This document shows, piece by piece, positions 60,700 to 64,000 of a stretch of DNA of 64,000 bases. Both the position numbers and the translations under genes were made by a program. The notes under the pieces were generated by a model that searched no databases, had not been told where the DNA came from, and was given only the letters and a program-made list of their open reading frames with translations. Each line of letters opens with the position of its first letter. The first letter of the stretch is position 1. Location of the stretch: NCBI GenBank assembly GCA_021325675.1, contig JAJTCM010000001.1:372001-436000 (forward strand). Direction: 5' to 3'. Source of the DNA: Crocinitomicaceae bacterium (GTDB lineage Bacteria; Bacteroidota; Bacteroidia; Flavobacteriales_D; Crocinitomicaceae).

Positions 60700-61335
60700 T
60701 TAGTCTTTAATTACGGTGTATCCCGGGTATTTTTTCGAATCGAATACAAATTTGCTGTCTTCAACCGAAGCATTTGGCGTAAATTTCGTCAGGGAGTAAG
60801 TCATCACCGTTCCGTCTTTGGCTTTCATAATCGCCTTCTTCAATTCGAGGTCGTCCTTGGAAACATAAAGGATAATCGTGTGATAATCCACTTTGGAAGG
60901 ATTTTTCGGGTAAAGGTAAATCATGTGAACTTTTTCGTTGTTCAGCGTTTCTTCCTTTTCGTACTTGTTTTTGAAGCCGGATTCCCAGATCGTCATCAGT
61001 TTTTTCGGGTTGATGGCGTCTTCGTCGTTTCCGTTTGCGTCCGTTTCGTAAACAGATTTTTCTTCTTTCACAACGGTCCATGTTTTTGTTCCGTTAGAAA
61101 TAATCGTATTGTCACCGTAAGAAGCGTAAAATTTATTTCCTTTCACCCAGCCTTTTCCAATTTCAGACTCATTCACACCGGAAGAGGAGTTTTTAACCGA
61201 AGCGCTGAATTCGATGTAGAAAGATTTGTAATCCTTCATCTTGGTAGAAACCTTGTCTAAAATCCCCTGAGACTTAGAGTCTTGTGCAAATGCTGTTAGC
61301 GTTATGAAGCTAAGTGCGAATAATATTAATTTCAT
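60700..61335 (-). CDS. lolA: LolA-type outer-membrane lipoprotein carrier
   Basis: Periplasmic protein of 211 residues. Signal peptide (1-18, ending AFA|Q), then a beta-sheet-rich LolA-like body: KDYKSFYIEFSASVKN, GKGWVKGNKFYASYG, KTWTVVKEEKSVYE, and terminal KYPGYTVIKD. Carries lipoproteins from LolCDE to the outer membrane. It lies downstream of ftsK, as is usual in Bacteroidota. ATG 61335 is preferred over TTG 61356. Confidence 0.88.
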   Translation of the reverse strand: MKLILFALSFITLTAFAQDSKSQGILDKVSTKMKDYKSFYIEFSASVKNSSSGVNESEIGKGWVKGNKFYASYGDNTIISNGTKTWTVVKEEKSVYETDANGNDEDAINPKKLMTIWESGFKNKYEKEETLNNEKVHMIYLYPKNPSKVDYHTIILYVSKDDLELKKAIMKAKDGTVMTYSLTKFTPNASVEDSKFVFDSKKYPGYTVIKD

Positions 61336-61407
61336 TGTCTTTGTTTTCGAATGCAAATATCTAAAATTATGCCAAACTATGAAAATTTATTTTTGCAGAG
61401 AGTTTTT

Positions 61408-61552
61408 TTGAACCATATAAAGCATATAAAAAATGCAATATTCAACTGTTTGGAGAGCATAAAAGATAAATCAGCTTCATCAGCTGAAAAATCTGCGCGA
61501 TCTGAGGGAAAGAAACTTCATGGATCTTTGAGTCTTCGTGCCTTGGTGGCAA
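61408..61552. repeat. Cluster of word repeats between lolA and ftsK
   Basis: AACCATATAAAGCATATAAA (61412-61431), then AAATCAGCTTCATCAGCTGAAAAATCTGCG (61468-61497) and TCTTCGTGCCTTGGTGGCAATCAAAAA (61533-61559). Each is a duplicated ~9-10 nt word. The last one runs into the ftsK stop codon. Confidence 0.55.
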
Positions 61553-64000
61553 TCAAAAAATCCCCTTCGATTTCAAAAACTCATCCAGGCCGACTTCATC
61601 CGAGTACAAAACCTCGCGGGCCTTGCTTCCCTGGAACGGTCCGATGATCCCAAAGCCTTCCAGCTGGTCAACGATACGTCCGGCGCGGTTGTAGCCCAGT
61701 TTAAGCTTCCGCTGGAGCAAGCTGGCCGATCCCTGCTGGTGGATCACAACAATGCGTGCTGCATCGGCAAACATGGGGTCAATTTCGTCCATATCGAAGT
61801 CCTTGTCATCGCCTGAGCTTTCACCCGTGTATTCCGGCAGGAGCAATGCATCCGGGTAGGCGCGCTGGTTTCCGATGAATTCGCAGATTGCTTCCACTTC
61901 AGGCGTGTCAACGAAACCGCACTGTAAGCGTTTCAGGTCGGAGCCGGTGGAAATCAACATATCCCCGCGGCCAATCAGCTGGTCGGCGCCCGAAGAATCA
62001 AGGATTGTACGTGAATCAATTTTGGACTGCACACGGAAAGCGATCCTGGCCGGGAAGTTCGCCTTGATCATACCGGTAATTACGTTTACGGACGGACGCT
62101 GCGTCGCTACAATCAGGTGAATTCCAATCGCACGCGCAAGCTGGGCAATCCGCGCAATCGGGTGTTCGACTTCTTTACCTGCGGTCATGATCAGGTCGGC
62201 AAACTCATCGATGAGTACCACGATATAAGGTAAATAACGATGGCCTTTTTCCGGGTTCAGGCGGCGGTTGATAAATTTGGCGTTGTATTCGATAATTGTG
62301 CGCACCTGGGCTTCCTTCAGCAATTCATAGCGCGAATCCATTTCAATACAGAGTGAATTCAGCGTGTTGACAACTTTGGAAGTATCCGTGATAATCGCTT
62401 CTTCTTCGCCCGGGAGCTTCGCCAGGAAGTGGCGCTCAATCTTGTTGTAAAGCGTTAATTCCACTTTTTTCGGGTCAACGAGCACAAATTTTACCTGGGC
62501 CGGGTGTTTTTTGTAGAGAATCGATACGAGGATCGCGTTCAAACCAACGGATTTACCTTGTCCCGTAGCACCGGCAACGAGCAAATGCGGCATTTTCGTC
62601 AGGTCGAAAGTGAAAATTTCGTTGGTAATCGTTTTTCCTACAACAACCGGCAGCTCAAAGTCTGAATTCTGGAATTTTTCAGAGGCGATCAGTGAGCGCA
62701 TGGAAACCATTTCCGGCTTGCTGTTCGGTACCTCGATCCCGATCGTTCCCTTGCCCGGGATCGGCGCAATGATCCGGATTCCGAGGGCAGACAAGCTCAG
62801 GGCAATATCGTCTTCGAGGTTTTTGATCTTGGAGATCCGGACGCCCGGAGCAGGGATTATTTCGTATAAAGTTACTGTTGGACCAACGGTCGCTTTGATC
62901 TTGGCAATATCAATTTTATAATGGGAAAGCGTTTCAACGATCTTATTTTTATTGGTTTCGAGCTCGCCTTTATCAATATTAACCGTGCTTGAGCCAAAAT
63001 CCTTCAATAGCTCAATGGAAGGCAAAATATACCCGGATAAATCCAGTGTAGGATCGTAATCCCCGTATTCCTGGCGCAATTTATCCGTTTGGTCTTCAGA
63101 AAGTACGGCTTCCGCTTTCGGGATTTGAACTTCCATGAGGTTTGCGCTCAGCGGTTCGGAGAATTCGTCCGAGCTTTCCGGGATTTCGATTTCAAAATCG
63201 TCGTCGTCAGCAACAGTTACAGGCTTTTCCGGCATTTTGGTGAGAACTACAAAATCGCTGTCGGCCAGGTCATCGTCCTCTTCAATTTCTTCCTCTTCCT
63301 CGTCATCCTCAAAATTGATGGCTTCGGAAATCTTTTCTTCGTGCAGGTCCTCATCGCGGATCGTATTCACAATGCGGATATCGCCCATGTTCGTGATCCG
63401 GTTTTCGTCCGTTTCTTCCTCTTCATCAAAAGTAGCTTTGGAAAATAATCTGTTCCAGATCGCTTTGTAATCCGGGTTAAAGAGAATAACGGAAAGCACG
63501 TAGCCGAGGATCAGGATAAAAATCAAAGCCCCGAATTTCCCTAAAGTATGTGTCAGCCAATCGTTGACGCGGTAACCGAATGATCCGCCGAGATAATTCA
63601 CGAGGTTTGCAAAATATCCGAGGAAAAGCGAGAACCAAACGATCGAAACCAAAGAAACGGCTATCGTTTTGCGGATCGGTAAAATGTTAATTTCCAGCAT
63701 CCATTTGAAGCCGATCACGAAAAAAGTAAAGGCAAATCCAAAGGAAGAAAGGCCAAACCAGCGGTAAATAAACAGGTGCGAAATCCAGGCGCCGAGCTTG
63801 CCAAACCAGTTCGAAACAGGTTCTTCGTTGGCTTCAAAAAGAAATTCGATCAATCCTTTCTCAAGGACGCGGTCCTGGTCTTGTTTCCAGGTAAAAATAT
63901 AAGATAAGCAGGCAAAAAAGCAGTAAAAGGAAAGCAGTACGAATGCCGCACCAATGACGGTTTTCGTTTTTTTCTTGTCAAAGCGTGACGAAATTCCGGC
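61553..64000 (-). CDS. ftsK: FtsK/SpoIIIE DNA translocase (5' end outside window)
   Basis: Chromosome-partitioning translocase at the septum. The frame is open to the right edge, so at least 815 residues are visible and the N terminus is missing. Several membrane helices are seen in the first ~200 residues (for example VIGAAFVLLSFYCFFACLSYIF, FGFAFTFFVIGF, FGALIFILILGYVLSVILF), then an acidic linker (EEEEIEEDDDLADSD), the motor with Walker A GATGQGKS and Walker B VVLIDEFADL, and a C-terminal winged-helix gamma domain (DPMFADAARIVVIHQQGSASLLQR...). It is followed by lolA in the same operon. Confidence 0.95.
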   Translation of the reverse strand, partial: AGISSRFDKKKTKTVIGAAFVLLSFYCFFACLSYIFTWKQDQDRVLEKGLIEFLFEANEEPVSNWFGKLGAWISHLFIYRWFGLSSFGFAFTFFVIGFKWMLEINILPIRKTIAVSLVSIVWFSLFLGYFANLVNYLGGSFGYRVNDWLTHTLGKFGALIFILILGYVLSVILFNPDYKAIWNRLFSKATFDEEEETDENRITNMGDIRIVNTIRDEDLHEEKISEAINFEDDEEEEEIEEDDDLADSDFVVLTKMPEKPVTVADDDDFEIEIPESSDEFSEPLSANLMEVQIPKAEAVLSEDQTDKLRQEYGDYDPTLDLSGYILPSIELLKDFGSSTVNIDKGELETNKNKIVETLSHYKIDIAKIKATVGPTVTLYEIIPAPGVRISKIKNLEDDIALSLSALGIRIIAPIPGKGTIGIEVPNSKPEMVSMRSLIASEKFQNSDFELPVVVGKTITNEIFTFDLTKMPHLLVAGATGQGKSVGLNAILVSILYKKHPAQVKFVLVDPKKVELTLYNKIERHFLAKLPGEEEAIITDTSKVVNTLNSLCIEMDSRYELLKEAQVRTIIEYNAKFINRRLNPEKGHRYLPYIVVLIDEFADLIMTAGKEVEHPIARIAQLARAIGIHLIVATQRPSVNVITGMIKANFPARIAFRVQSKIDSRTILDSSGADQLIGRGDMLISTGSDLKRLQCGFVDTPEVEAICEFIGNQRAYPDALLLPEYTGESSGDDKDFDMDEIDPMFADAARIVVIHQQGSASLLQRKLKLGYNRAGRIVDQLEGFGIIGPFQGSKAREVLYSDEVGLDEFLKSKGIF

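Overview
The window reads as chromosomal DNA of a Bacteroidota bacterium, most likely a member of the Flavobacteriales close to the Crocinitomicaceae (Fluviicola-like). The reasons are a type IX secretion (T9SS) C-terminal sorting domain, LytS-type kinases with periplasmic propellers, Bacteroidota-restricted families (DUF4494, DUF4286, DUF4199, DUF4856), SusC-like TonB receptor architecture with an N-terminal carboxypeptidase-regulatory domain, almost no Shine-Dalgarno sequences, and many promoters with the Bacteroidota -7 box TAnnTTTG. The genus is inference; no rRNA is present.

Layout. 1-3 kb: the end of a secreted protein and aconitase. 3-10 kb: two tandem paralogous propeller histidine kinases translationally coupled to one LytTR response regulator, then an outer-membrane barrel protein. 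10.9-16.9 kb: a four-gene probable iron-uptake operon (DUF4856 lipoprotein, imelysin-like lipoprotein, HTTM protein, TonB-dependent receptor). 17-20 kb: clpX and a topoisomerase IB. 20-26 kb: small membrane proteins, two six-cysteine secreted peptides, a DDGSC-motif lipoprotein, tandem VOC proteins, DUF4199 with a membrane-anchored LuxR regulator, and a RibD/DHFR-like reductase. 26.2-28.2 kb: an AT-rich two-gene island (HNH endonuclease plus DUF2806 protein) between a tRNA 3'-end remnant and an intact tRNA-Gln. 28.6-31.7 kb: alkC, maf, a DUF4286 gene and rsmA. 31.9-36.7 kb: a giant T9SS subtilase with FG-GAP repeats. 36.9-38.8 kb: murQ, a phosphoribosyltransferase and a membrane protein, coupled. 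39-41.6 kb: a secreted protein, a VF530-type protein and a secreted VWD-domain protein. 41.7-46.7 kb: metG, small genes, and an N-acyltransferase/O-acyltransferase pair resembling the glycine-lipid genes glsB/glsA. 46.9-54.3 kb: envelope proteins, an M1 peptidase, DUF4494, pdxH and an M16 peptidase. 54.3-59.2 kb: a HisKA_2-type kinase, cupin, aldehyde dehydrogenase, CoA-transferase and GNAT. 59.2-64 kb: an M20 peptidase, lolA and ftsK (open at the right edge).

Most genes are ordinary housekeeping or envelope functions. Three things stand out. First, the gaps hold at least eight families of short degenerate repeats. They differ in sequence but share a plan: a roughly 9-11 nt word repeated and then, in several cases, mirrored into a long imperfect hairpin. 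Second, a striking number of genes have the -7 promoter box exactly 4 nt before the ATG, which predicts nearly leaderless mRNAs. Third, the HNH/DUF2806 island next to tRNA sequence is a candidate undescribed defence or mobile module. All motif matches, spacings and similarities were read by eye; no database search or alignment program was run.
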